Below, in pieces: positions 17,950-26,032 of a stretch of 64,000 bases of DNA; position 1 is the stretch's first letter; every line of letters starts with the position of its first letter. The notes beneath the pieces are model-generated. The model worked only from the letters and a program-made list of their open reading frames with translations. It did no database searches and was not told the DNA's origin. The position numbers and the translations under genes were made by a program. The DNA is taken from assembly GCF_041051975.1 (NCBI RefSeq), contig NZ_CP163435.1:7791001-7855000 (forward strand), in the 5' to 3' direction. This stretch comes from Streptomyces sp. R21 (GTDB lineage: Bacteria > Actinomycetota > Actinomycetes > Streptomycetales > Streptomycetaceae).

Positions 17950-18833
17950 TGCGGCTGCGGGAGGGACAGGTCGCGGTCGTCACGGGCGCGGCGAGCGGTA
18001 TCGGGCTCGCCATGGCGCGCCGGTTCGCGGCGGACGGGCTGAAGGTGGTCCTCGCCGACGTCGAGGAGGGCGCGCTGGAGAAGGCCGCCGCGGGGCTGCG
18101 AGAGGACGGGGCCGTCGTGCACGCGCGCGTGGTGGACGTCGGGGAGCGCGCGCGGGTGCTGGCGCTCGCCGAGGACGTCTACGACCGGTTCGGCGCGGTG
18201 CACGTGCTGTGCAACAACGCGGGCGTCGGCTCCGGCGCCGAGGGCCGCATGTGGGAGCACGACCCGAATGACTGGAAGTGGGCCTTCGCGGTCAACGTCT
18301 GGGGTGTCTTCCACGGCATCCAGGCCTTCGTTCCCCGGATGATCGCCTCGGGGGAGCCGGGGCACGTCGTCAACACCTCGTCGGGCGACGGCGGGATCGC
18401 CCCGTTGCCCACCGCCTCCGTGTACGCCGTCACCAAGGCGGCCGTCGTGACGATGACCGAGTCGCTGTACGCGCATCTGAAGGCGGAGCACGCGCGCGTG
18501 GGTGCCTCCGTGCTCTTCCCGGGACCCCACATGCTCCGCACGGGCCTGTGGGAGTCGCACCGCAACCGGCCCGAGCGGTACGCGAAGGAGAGGCCGCGCA
18601 AGACGCCGTACCGCAGCCTCGGCCAGTGGGAGGCCGCGATGAAGGAGGCCGGCCACGAGGTGATGTTCACGCCGGTCGAGGAGGTCGCCGACCTGGTCGC
18701 GGACGGCATCGCGGCGGACCGCTTCTGGCTGCTGCCCGAGAGCGAGCACAGCGACCGGCAGATCCGCGCGCGGTCGCAGTCGATGCTCGACCGGGCCGAC
18801 CCGTCGTACTTGGAGAACTTCATCCTCGACTGA
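17949..18833 (+). CDS. Short-chain dehydrogenase/reductase
   Basis: A 294-aa protein with an intact SDR active site: cofactor loop TGAASGIG near residue 14, CNNAGVG, and YAVTK as the catalytic Tyr-x-x-x-Lys. The extended C-terminus (RPRKTPYRSLGQWEAAM...) is longer than in minimal SDRs and resembles the group associated with steroid or terpenoid side-chain catabolism. It is translationally coupled to the ADC-like gene and followed 29 bases later by the first amidohydrolase. Likely oxidises a hydroxylated intermediate of the same pathway. Carries two of the CACGCGCGCGTG palindromes. Confidence 0.88.
   Translation: MRLREGQVAVVTGAASGIGLAMARRFAADGLKVVLADVEEGALEKAAAGLREDGAVVHARVVDVGERARVLALAEDVYDRFGAVHVLCNNAGVGSGAEGRMWEHDPNDWKWAFAVNVWGVFHGIQAFVPRMIASGEPGHVVNTSSGDGGIAPLPTASVYAVTKAAVVTMTESLYAHLKAEHARVGASVLFPGPHMLRTGLWESHRNRPERYAKERPRKTPYRSLGQWEAAMKEAGHEVMFTPVEEVADLVADGIAADRFWLLPESEHSDRQIRARSQSMLDRADPSYLENFILD
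18120..18131. repeat. Palindrome CACGCGCGCGTG, copy 2
   Basis: Inside the SDR gene, read as His-Ala-Arg-Val. Confidence 0.9.
18489..18500. repeat. Palindrome CACGCGCGCGTG, copy 3
   Basis: Second copy inside the same SDR gene, again in the His-Ala-Arg-Val frame, 369 bases from copy 2. Confidence 0.9.
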
Positions 18834-18862
18834 AGGACCACCGAAGGACTGAGGAGGCTGTT

Positions 18863-20146
18863 GTGACCGGCCAGGACCCGTACCTGATCATCTCCTCCGA
18901 CTGCCACGCCGGGCTGCCCACCGAGGAGTACCGGCCCTATCTGGACGCCCGTTTCCACCGGGACTTCGACGACTTCCTCGCGGGGCGCGACCGGCGCCGC
19001 GAGGAGATGACGCGCCTGGGCATCCGCAACGAGGCGTTCGCGAGCAAGTGGTTCCACGACAACGAGGAGGGGCTGCGCGGCGGTTGGGAGTCCGCGCAGC
19101 GCCTCAAGGAGCTCGACGGCGACGGTGTGGCCGCCGAGGTCGTCTTCCCGGACGCCGACGCCGTGGACAGCCAGACCGCCGCGCCCTTCGGTGTGGGCCT
19201 CGGCCTCTCCGGCGACCAGGACCCGGACCTCGGCATGGCGGGCGCCCAGGCGCACAACCGCTGGCTGGCGGAGTTCGTCGGGCAGCACCCCGAACGGCAC
19301 TGCGGTGTCGCCCTGTTGCCCGTCACCGCCGAGCCCGCGCGTGTGGTCGCCGAGGTGTACCGGGCCAAGGAGTCGGGCCTCGGCGCCCTGATGATCCCCT
19401 CCATGTGGGTCGACAAGGAGCCGTACCACGACCGCCGTTACGACCCCGTGTGGGCGGCGGCGGCCGAGTGCGGGATGCCGGTGATGACCCACTCCGGGGC
19501 GGCGCCGCGCCACGAATACGGCGACCATCTGGGCATCTACGTCAGCGAGGTGACCTGGTGGCCCGCCCGGCCGCTGTGGTTCCTGCTCTGGTCCGGTGTC
19601 TTCGAGCGCCATCCGGGCCTCAAGTTCGGTGTCGCGGAGTCGGGTTGCTGGTGGCTCCCGAACCTGCTGTGGTTCATGGACCGCCTCTATCTGGGCGCGC
19701 ACGGCGGCAAGAAGCTGTCCCCCTTCGCGGAGTTGAAGCGTCCGCCGCACGAGTACCTCGACCGCCAGGTCTTCATCTGCGCGACCAACACCAAGCGCCG
19801 TGAACTGGCCCAGCGCTACGAGATCGGCGTCGACAACATCCTCTGGGGCAGCGACTTCCCGCATCCCGAGGGCACCTGGCCCGACACGCGCGCGTGGCTG
19901 TCGCGGACCTTCCACGACATCCCCGTCGCCGAGACGCGCCGGATGCTCGGCCTGGCGGCGGCGGACGTCTTCGGCTTCGACACGCAGAAGCTGGCGCCGC
20001 TGGCCCGCCGCATCGGCCCCACCCCGGCCGACCTCGGCCAGAGCGCCGACCAGAGCGCCGTCGAGGCGTCCTGGGCCCGCTCGCGCGAGGTCGGCCGCCA
20101 CTGGCTGACCGACCACGACTTCCCGGTACTGGGGGCGACTTCATGA
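18863..20146 (+). CDS. Amidohydrolase (PF04909-type), first of a tandem pair
   Basis: A 427-aa TIM-barrel amidohydrolase of the ACMSD-like (amidohydrolase 2) group. GTG start with GAGGAGG upstream. The N-terminal metal motif reads SSDCHAG rather than HxH; later landmarks are MTHSGAAPRHEYGDH, the hydrophobic WWPARPLWFLLWSGVFERHPGL-like core, and NILWGSDFPHPEGTWPDT with the catalytic Asp. This group includes decarboxylases and hydrolases acting on ring-derived acids. The stop overlaps the ATG of the second amidohydrolase (ATGA), so they are made together and may form a hetero-complex. Confidence 0.87.
   Translation: MTGQDPYLIISSDCHAGLPTEEYRPYLDARFHRDFDDFLAGRDRRREEMTRLGIRNEAFASKWFHDNEEGLRGGWESAQRLKELDGDGVAAEVVFPDADAVDSQTAAPFGVGLGLSGDQDPDLGMAGAQAHNRWLAEFVGQHPERHCGVALLPVTAEPARVVAEVYRAKESGLGALMIPSMWVDKEPYHDRRYDPVWAAAAECGMPVMTHSGAAPRHEYGDHLGIYVSEVTWWPARPLWFLLWSGVFERHPGLKFGVAESGCWWLPNLLWFMDRLYLGAHGGKKLSPFAELKRPPHEYLDRQVFICATNTKRRELAQRYEIGVDNILWGSDFPHPEGTWPDTRAWLSRTFHDIPVAETRRMLGLAAADVFGFDTQKLAPLARRIGPTPADLGQSADQSAVEASWARSREVGRHWLTDHDFPVLGATS
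19885..19896. repeat. Palindrome CACGCGCGCGTG, copy 4
   Basis: Inside the first amidohydrolase, in the frame reading Thr-Arg-Ala-Trp. Confidence 0.9.
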
Positions 20147-21369
20147 CCGACCGCTACACGGTGATCTCCGCCGACTGCCACGCGGGCGCCGATCTCCTCG
20201 ACTACCGGCCGTACCTGGCCAAGGAACACCACGACGCGTTCGACGCCTGGGCGGCCACCTACGTCAACCCGTACGAGGATCTGCTCGCCGACACGGCCGA
20301 CAAGAACTGGAACTCCGAGCGGCGCCTCGCCGAGCTGGAGCGGGACGGGATCGTCGCGGAGGTCATCTTCCCGAACACGATCCCGCCGTTCTTCCCGTCC
20401 GCGTCCCTGATGGCACCGGCGCCCACGGCCGAGGAGCTCGCACTGCGGTGGGCGGGCCTGCGGGCCCACAACCGCTGGCTGGCGGACTTCTGCGCGGCCG
20501 CGCCGGGCCGCCGGGCGGGCGTGTGCCAGATCCTCCTGAACGACGTCGAGGAGGCCGTGAAGGAGATCCGCTGGGCCGCGGGCGCGGGCCTCAAGGGCGG
20601 GCTCCTGCTGCCCGGCACACCGCCGGGCTCGGGCCTGCCCGAGCTGTACTCGTCGGCGTACGACCCGATCTGGGCCGTCTGCGCCGAGCTGGGCGTGCCG
20701 GTGAACCACCACGCGGGCTCGGCCTCACCGCCGCTGGGCGACGAGCCCGCCGCCCGCGCGGTCTTCATGGTGGAGACCACCTGGTTCTCGCACCGGGCGC
20801 TGTGGCACCTGGTGTTCGGCGGCGCGTTCCGCCGTCACCCGGAGCTGAAGCTGGTCCTCACCGAACAAGGCTCGGGCTGGATCCCCGGGGTGCTGGACAT
20901 GCTGGACTACTACCACGGCAGGCTGGTCGCGGCCGCCACCAAGTCCTCCACCGCGGAGTCGAAGTTCGGCGCGGGCCTCGCCGACTCCATGGGCAAGGGG
21001 CCCTCGCAGGTGTGGCGCGACAACTGCTTCGTGGGCGCCAGCTTCATGCGCCCGCACGAGGTGCCGCTGCGGGACCGCATCGGCCTCGACAAGATCATGT
21101 GGGGCAGCGACTACCCGCACGACGAGGGCACCTACCCGTACTCCCGCGAGGGCCTGCGCATCGCCTACGCCGGCCTGCCCCGCGAGGAGATCGCCGCGAT
21201 GGCCGGCGGCAACGCGGCCCATGTGTACGGCTTCGACCTCGACCTCCTCGACCCGATCGCGGCCAAGGTCGGCCCGACCGTCGAGGAACTCGCCGAGCCC
21301 CTGGAGGAGCCACCGGCCGACGCGACCAGCCCGGCGTTCGCGAAGGGGGGGTCGGTACGGGTCTGGTGA
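20143..21369 (+). CDS. Amidohydrolase (PF04909-type), second of a tandem pair
   Basis: A 408-aa paralogue of the preceding gene. Shared landmarks are SADCHAG at the N-terminus, LRAHNRWLADFC, NHHAGSASPPLGD, RHPELKLVLTEQGSGW and KIMWGSDYPHDEGTYPYS near the C-terminus. It differs in the central substrate loops (VWRDNCFVGASFMRPHEV) and has its own C-terminal acidic tail. Last gene of the TetR-associated unit; a new start follows 54 bases later with a different type of protein. Likely a ring-cleavage or decarboxylation step with its partner; no substrate evident. Confidence 0.87.
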   Translation: MTDRYTVISADCHAGADLLDYRPYLAKEHHDAFDAWAATYVNPYEDLLADTADKNWNSERRLAELERDGIVAEVIFPNTIPPFFPSASLMAPAPTAEELALRWAGLRAHNRWLADFCAAAPGRRAGVCQILLNDVEEAVKEIRWAAGAGLKGGLLLPGTPPGSGLPELYSSAYDPIWAVCAELGVPVNHHAGSASPPLGDEPAARAVFMVETTWFSHRALWHLVFGGAFRRHPELKLVLTEQGSGWIPGVLDMLDYYHGRLVAAATKSSTAESKFGAGLADSMGKGPSQVWRDNCFVGASFMRPHEVPLRDRIGLDKIMWGSDYPHDEGTYPYSREGLRIAYAGLPREEIAAMAGGNAAHVYGFDLDLLDPIAAKVGPTVEELAEPLEEPPADATSPAFAKGGSVRVW

Positions 21370-21423
21370 CGGCGTACCGGGTCGGTACGCGACCGGGGGC
21401 GCCCGGAGTGCGATCCTCCCCGT

Positions 21424-22134
21424 GTGACCGACTCGACGCACGACGAGGCCCACGGCGGGACGCTCGGCTCGCGGCTGAACTGGCTGCGGGCCGCCGTCCT
21501 CGGGGCCAATGACGGCATCGTGTCCACGGCGGGTCTCGTCGTGGGCGTGGCAGGAGCCACCGACGACCGTTCCGCGCTGCTCACGGCGGGCCTCGCGGGG
21601 CTGCTGGCAGGCTCCATGTCGATGGCGGCGGGGGAGTACGTCTCCGTGTCCACGCAGCGGGACTCGGAGATGGCCGCGCTGGCGACGGAGCGGCGCGAAC
21701 TCCGGGAACAGCCGGAGGCGGAGCTTCTGGAGCTGACCGGCCTGCTGGAGGAGCGGGGGCTGTCGCGCGAGGTGGCCCGGGAGGCGGCGGAGCAGCTCAC
21801 CGAACGGGACGCGCTGCGCGCCCACGCGCGCGTGGAGCTCGGCATCGACCCCGACGACCTCACCAACCCGTGGCACGCGGCCTGGGCGAGCTTCCTGGCC
21901 TTCACCGTCGGCGCGCTCCTGCCGCTGCTCGCGATCGTCCTCCCGCCGACCAGCTGGCGGCTGCTCGTCACGGTGATCTCGGTGCTCGCCTCCCTGGTCG
22001 TCACCGGGTGGGCGAGCGCACGGCTGGGCTCGGCCGACGCGCGACGCGCGATGCTGCGGAACGTGGCGGGCGGAGCGCTGGCCATGGCGGTCACGTACGC
22101 GGCGGGAGCGCTGCTGGGGGCCGCAGGGGTGTGA
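21424..22134 (+). CDS. VIT1/CCC1-family iron/manganese transporter
   Basis: A 236-aa membrane protein. The first two helices contain the family signature: LGANDGIVSTAGLVVGVAGA and AGLLAGSMSMAAGEYVSVST, where the conserved Met/Gly/Glu line the metal path. A cytoplasmic helical domain (about 80-145, Glu/Arg-rich) follows, then three C-terminal helices. Family members move Fe2+ or Mn2+ out of the cytoplasm. GTG start with a weak RBS. Contains one CACGCGCGCGTG copy. Confidence 0.9.
   Translation: MTDSTHDEAHGGTLGSRLNWLRAAVLGANDGIVSTAGLVVGVAGATDDRSALLTAGLAGLLAGSMSMAAGEYVSVSTQRDSEMAALATERRELREQPEAELLELTGLLEERGLSREVAREAAEQLTERDALRAHARVELGIDPDDLTNPWHAAWASFLAFTVGALLPLLAIVLPPTSWRLLVTVISVLASLVVTGWASARLGSADARRAMLRNVAGGALAMAVTYAAGALLGAAGV
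21823..21834. repeat. Palindrome CACGCGCGCGTG, copy 5
   Basis: Inside the VIT1/CCC1 gene, His-Ala-Arg-Val frame. Confidence 0.9.
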
Positions 22135-22264
22135 GCGGGCGGCGTACGGCCCAGGAATACCGGGGCGATTGGCGGAGATCACCAACAAGCAAGCGCGTAC
22201 CGCCGGTAATACTTGTGGGTAACAACGTCTAGCCGCGGCCGACCGGCGGCTCTACGGTGCACCC

Positions 22265-23137
22265 ATGCCCAACCTCCCCGACGTCGTGGTCTGGTCGATA
22301 CCCGCCTTCGTGCTGCTCACCGTCATCGAGATGGTGAGCGTCCGGATCCATCCCGACGAGGAGGAAGCGGGGTACGAGACGAAGGACGCCGCGACCAGCG
22401 TCGGCATGGGGCTCGGCAGCCTCGTCTTCGACTTCCTGTGGAAGATCCCGATCGTCGCGATCTACACCGCGGTCTACGAACTGACCCCGCTGCACGTCCC
22501 GGTCCTGTGGTGGACCGTCCCGCTGATGCTGCTCGGCCAGGACTTCTTCTACTACTGGTCGCACCGCGGCCACCACGTGATCCGCCTCCTGTGGGCCTGC
22601 CACGTGGTGCACCACTCCAGCCGGAAGTTCAACCTGACCACCGCCCTGCGCCAGCCCTGGACGACCTGGACCGTCTGGCCCTTCTACGTCCCGCTCATCG
22701 CCCTCGGCGTGCACCCGGCCGCGCTCGCCTTCTGCTCCTCCACGAACCTCGTCTACCAGTTCTGGATCCACACCGAGCGCATCGACAAGCTCCCCCGGGC
22801 CTTCGAGTTCGTCTTCAACACGCCCTCGCACCACCGCGTCCACCACGCCTCCCAGGGCGGCTACCTGGACCGCAACTTCGGCGGCATCCTCATCGTCTGG
22901 GACCGCCTCTTCGGGTCGTTCGTCGCGGAGACCGAGCGGCCGGTGTACGGGCTGACCAAGAACATCGCCACGTACAACCCGCTGCGCGTGGCCACCCACG
23001 AGTACGCCGCCATCGCCAGGGACGTGAGGAAGGCCGCGAACTGGCGCGAGCGGGCGGGGCGGGTCTTCCGCGGACCGGGCTGGCAGCCGGCATCGGCGGC
23101 CGCCGTGGAGCAGCCCGTCACGGAGCCCGTCGCGTGA
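22265..23137 (+). CDS. Fatty acid hydroxylase / sterol desaturase superfamily protein
   Basis: A 290-aa membrane di-iron enzyme. The histidine boxes are all present: HRGHH near residue 101, HVVHHS near 114, and HHRVHHA near 189, with membrane helices before and between them (WSIPAFVLLTVIEMVSV, WWTVPLMLLGQDFFYYW). These bind the di-iron centre for C-H hydroxylation or desaturation of lipids. Its TGA overlaps the GTG of the lysoplasmalogenase gene, suggesting joint action on membrane (ether) lipids. Substrate unproven. Confidence 0.9.
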   Translation: MPNLPDVVVWSIPAFVLLTVIEMVSVRIHPDEEEAGYETKDAATSVGMGLGSLVFDFLWKIPIVAIYTAVYELTPLHVPVLWWTVPLMLLGQDFFYYWSHRGHHVIRLLWACHVVHHSSRKFNLTTALRQPWTTWTVWPFYVPLIALGVHPAALAFCSSTNLVYQFWIHTERIDKLPRAFEFVFNTPSHHRVHHASQGGYLDRNFGGILIVWDRLFGSFVAETERPVYGLTKNIATYNPLRVATHEYAAIARDVRKAANWRERAGRVFRGPGWQPASAAAVEQPVTEPVA

Positions 23138-23805
23138 ACCCACGCCACGCGCGCGTGCTGCTCGTCGGCTTCGGCGTGACCGCCGCCGTGGACCTGGTCT
23201 CGCTGGTCTGCGGGTTCACCCCCGGCCACCTCGTGGCCAAGCCGCTCCTCATGCCCCTGCTCGCGCTCTTCGTCGTCGCAGGCGGCGGACCCCGGCTCCT
23301 TGTCGCCGCGCTCCTGTTCGGGTGGGGAGGCGACACGTTTCTCCTCTCGGACGCCGACTCCGCCTTCCTCGCCGGGATGGCGTCCTTCGCGGCGGGCCAC
23401 GTGTGCTACCTCGTCCTCTTCCGAAAGACGGCACGCGCGCGTGGAGGGTGGCTCGTCGGCGCCTACGGCGTGGCGGTCGTCGCCACCGTCGCCCTCCTGT
23501 GGCCCGGCCTCCCCGCCGAACTGCGCGTCCCCGTCGCGGGCTACAGCCTGCTGCTGACCGCGATGGCGTACGAGGCCACCCGGCTCGGCCTCGTCGCCGG
23601 TCTCGGCGGAGCCCTCTTCATGGTCTCGGACACGCTCATCGCCACCGGGGTCGCCGACTGGCCGCAGCTCCCGAGGCCGGACTTCTGGATCATGCTCACG
23701 TACGTCGCGGCCCAGTACCTGCTGGCCCGCGGGGTGCTGGGAGCCCTCGGCGCGCGACCCGCGCCCGCGGCGGCGTACGGTGAGATGCGCTCAACCACCC
23801 CCTGA
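23134..23805 (+). CDS. Lysoplasmalogenase (YhhN/TMEM86 family)
   Basis: A 223-aa integral membrane protein, with 7-8 predicted helices and almost no soluble region. The family's conserved acidic positions are visible in GWGGDTFLL and MVSDTLIA. YhhN/TMEM86 enzymes hydrolyse the vinyl-ether bond of lysoplasmalogens. GTG start overlaps the stop of the di-iron hydroxylase/desaturase gene, so the pair is translationally coupled. Carries two CACGCGCGCGTG palindromes, one only four codons after the start. Confidence 0.85.
   Translation: MNPRHARVLLVGFGVTAAVDLVSLVCGFTPGHLVAKPLLMPLLALFVVAGGGPRLLVAALLFGWGGDTFLLSDADSAFLAGMASFAAGHVCYLVLFRKTARARGGWLVGAYGVAVVATVALLWPGLPAELRVPVAGYSLLLTAMAYEATRLGLVAGLGGALFMVSDTLIATGVADWPQLPRPDFWIMLTYVAAQYLLARGVLGALGARPAPAAAYGEMRSTTP
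23146..23157. repeat. Palindrome CACGCGCGCGTG, copy 6
   Basis: Codons 5-8 of the lysoplasmalogenase gene, His-Ala-Arg-Val frame. Confidence 0.9.
23432..23443. repeat. Palindrome CACGCGCGCGTG, copy 7
   Basis: Same gene as copy 6 but in a different frame, read as part of Ala-Arg-Ala-Arg. Confidence 0.9.
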
Positions 23806-23870
23806 GCGCATCTCACCCCGTCGCCCCGCACGAGAAGGATCCTCGTGCACCGCACAAGAAGGACCCCGCC

Positions 23871-24917
23871 ATGCGCGCCACCACCATCCACGCCCCGTTC
23901 GACATGCGTGTGGAGGACGTGCCCGAGCCCGAGGTGCGGCAGCCCACCGACGCGGTCGTGCGCGTACTGCGCTCGTGCATCTGCGGCAGCGACCTGTGGG
24001 CGTACCGCGGCGAGGCCGCGCGGCAGCCGGGGCAGCGGATCGGGCACGAGTTCCTCGGCATCGTCGAGGAGACCGGCTCCGAGGTCTCGACCGTCCGGCG
24101 CGGCGACCTGGTCGTGGCGCCGTTCATGTGGTCGGACGGCGTGTGCGACTACTGCCGCGAGGGGCTGACCACGTCCTGCGAGCACGGCGGCTTCTGGGGC
24201 TCCGTCGGCTCCGACGGCGGGCAGGGCGAGGCCGTGCGCGTCCCGCACGCCGACGGCACACTCGTCCAGCTTCCCAAGGACGCGGCCTCCGACGACCACA
24301 TGCTGGCGGCCCTGCTCACCCTCTCCGACGTCATGGGCACCGGGCACCACGCCGCCCTCGGAGCGGGCGCCCGGCCCGGCGCGACCGTCGCCGTCGTCGG
24401 GGACGGCGCCGTCGGCCTGTGCGCCGTCCTGGCCGCCAAGCGGCTCGGCGCGGAGCGGATCATCGCGCTCGGCCGCCACGAGGTGCGTACGGACATCGCC
24501 CGCCGCTTCGGCGCCACCGACGTCGTCGCCGAGCGCGGCGACGCGGCCGTCGAGGCCGTGCGCGAGCTGACCCGGGGCCAGGGCGCGCACGGTGTCGTCG
24601 AGGCGGTCGGCACCGAGCAGTCCATGCGGACGGCCGTGAACATCACCCGCGACGGCGGCGCCATCGGCTTCGTCGGCGTGCCGCACGGCAGTGGCACGGG
24701 CCTGGACCTGGGCGTGCTGTTCGACCGGAACATCGCCCTGCGCGGCGGCGTCGCCCCGGTGCGCGCCTACATTCCGGAGCTGCTGCCCGACGTCCTCGAC
24801 GGCACCATCGACCCGTCGCCCGTCTTCGACCGGACCGTCGGCCTGGAGGACGTCCCGGCGGGCTACAAGGCGATGGACGAGCGCACCGCGCTCAAGGTCC
24901 TGGTCGCGGGCAGCTGA
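23871..24917 (+). CDS. Zinc-dependent alcohol dehydrogenase family protein
   Basis: A 348-aa MDR-type dehydrogenase. The catalytic zinc region CICGSDLW and GHEFLGIV is intact, and the structural zinc lobe contains CDYCREGLTTSCEHGG. The cofactor site VAVVGDGAVGLCAV is present. The N-terminus MRATTIHAPFDMRVEDVP is typical of the threonine/sorbitol-dehydrogenase-like subgroup. Its TGA (24915-24917) directly abuts the convergent gene's stop, leaving zero intergenic bases. Substrate unknown; an oxidoreductase for a secondary alcohol or aldehyde is likely. Confidence 0.88.
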   Translation: MRATTIHAPFDMRVEDVPEPEVRQPTDAVVRVLRSCICGSDLWAYRGEAARQPGQRIGHEFLGIVEETGSEVSTVRRGDLVVAPFMWSDGVCDYCREGLTTSCEHGGFWGSVGSDGGQGEAVRVPHADGTLVQLPKDAASDDHMLAALLTLSDVMGTGHHAALGAGARPGATVAVVGDGAVGLCAVLAAKRLGAERIIALGRHEVRTDIARRFGATDVVAERGDAAVEAVRELTRGQGAHGVVEAVGTEQSMRTAVNITRDGGAIGFVGVPHGSGTGLDLGVLFDRNIALRGGVAPVRAYIPELLPDVLDGTIDPSPVFDRTVGLEDVPAGYKAMDERTALKVLVAGS

Positions 24918-25922
24918 TCACGACCAGCGGATCGGCAGTGGCAGCGCCGTCAGCAGCGCCGAGACCGTGACGACCAGGCCCAGCGCCACGACCTCGCCGC
25001 GGGCGGGGGAGCAGGCGCTGAGCGGGTCGGGCGCCCGGCGCAGACGGAGGCGGGCCCACAGGGCGAGGACGGCGACGGCGGCCACGAGGAGCACCTTGGC
25101 GAGCAGGGTGCGCCCGTACGCCGTCGTCGTCAGCTGGTCCACGATCGTGCCCGGCGGCATCCGGCGCAGCGCGCTCCACAGCCCCGTCGCCGTGAGCGCC
25201 GCGAGCAGAACGGCCGCCACGCGCGCGTAGAGCCCCAACAGCGCGGCACCCGCCGGGCCGCCGCGCCACCTCCGCAACAGCCGCAGCACATGCAGCAGGC
25301 CGCCCACCCACAGCGCCGCGCAGGTCACGTGAACGAGCGTCAGGCCGGAGCCCACGAGAGGGCCGTGCTCCGTCGCCGGGTGCGCGCGCAGCGCCTCCGC
25401 CGCGGCCGCCGCGGCCAGCGGCCACACCTGGGTGCCGGGCCGGCGCGAGAGGGCACACAGTCCGGCCGCCAGGAACGCGTTGACCTCCAGGAGCGCCAGC
25501 TTGCCGTCCCGGGACTGGTAGAGCCCGCCGACGTCGATGTCCGAGAGGTGGTGTGGCAGCAGGTTCCCCGTGGCCACGACTGACGCAAGCCCCAGCGCGG
25601 CCACGAAGCCGGCGATGGCCGCGTACGGCGCCCAGCTGCGCGGCGCCTGCTCCAGGGGCGCGCCCGGCACCCGGCGGGCCAGCCGGGCCGCCAGTAACTC
25701 GCCCGCCGGAACGCACAGCGCGGCGAACAGGACCGCACGCAGCAGGGCGATCCCGCCGACGCCGGGAGCCGCCGCCTCGCCGGTTCCGTGCAGTGCGGCG
25801 CGCGGGCCGAGCAGTGGGATCAGCGTGGCGAGTCCCACCAGGGCGAGGAGGGCGACGGCACGGCCGGTGCCTGGGCGCCGCCCGGGACCCTCCGCGTCGG
25901 CCGCCTCGGTGATCGGTCTCAT
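24918..25922 (-). CDS. CopD-like copper resistance membrane protein
   Basis: A 334-aa membrane protein with about 8 helices. The middle carries the CopD-type segment LTLVHVTCAALWVGGLLHVL followed by an Arg-rich loop, and later WSALRRMPPGTIVDQLTTTAYGRTLLAKVLLV, typical of the CopD domain (PF05425). CopD proteins are implicated in copper uptake or tolerance; the partner CopC is absent here. The start at MRPITEAADA has GAGGTGA upstream. The stop abuts the alcohol dehydrogenase stop; the CoA-transferase gene precedes it by 110 bases on the same strand. Confidence 0.82.
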   Translation of the reverse strand: MRPITEAADAEGPGRRPGTGRAVALLALVGLATLIPLLGPRAALHGTGEAAAPGVGGIALLRAVLFAALCVPAGELLAARLARRVPGAPLEQAPRSWAPYAAIAGFVAALGLASVVATGNLLPHHLSDIDVGGLYQSRDGKLALLEVNAFLAAGLCALSRRPGTQVWPLAAAAAAEALRAHPATEHGPLVGSGLTLVHVTCAALWVGGLLHVLRLLRRWRGGPAGAALLGLYARVAAVLLAALTATGLWSALRRMPPGTIVDQLTTTAYGRTLLAKVLLVAAVAVLALWARLRLRRAPDPLSACSPARGEVVALGLVVTVSALLTALPLPIRWS

Positions 25923-26032
25923 CAACGTCACCTCAGGATCTTCACCAGACGTCACAGATCCGGGCAAGTGCAGGGAAACAACTGGCGGAACGGCATTCCG
26001 CCCATTCGTACGTTTCCGGCCCGCCCCGTGAC

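Noticed and set aside
18179..20116. Long antisense frame across the SDR and amidohydrolase genes
   Set aside because: Low-complexity translation without domains; both sense genes are unmistakable.
25217..25230. CCACGCGCGCGTAG counted as another palindrome copy
   Set aside because: Last base of the 12-mer differs (A for G), so it is only a near match and was not counted.
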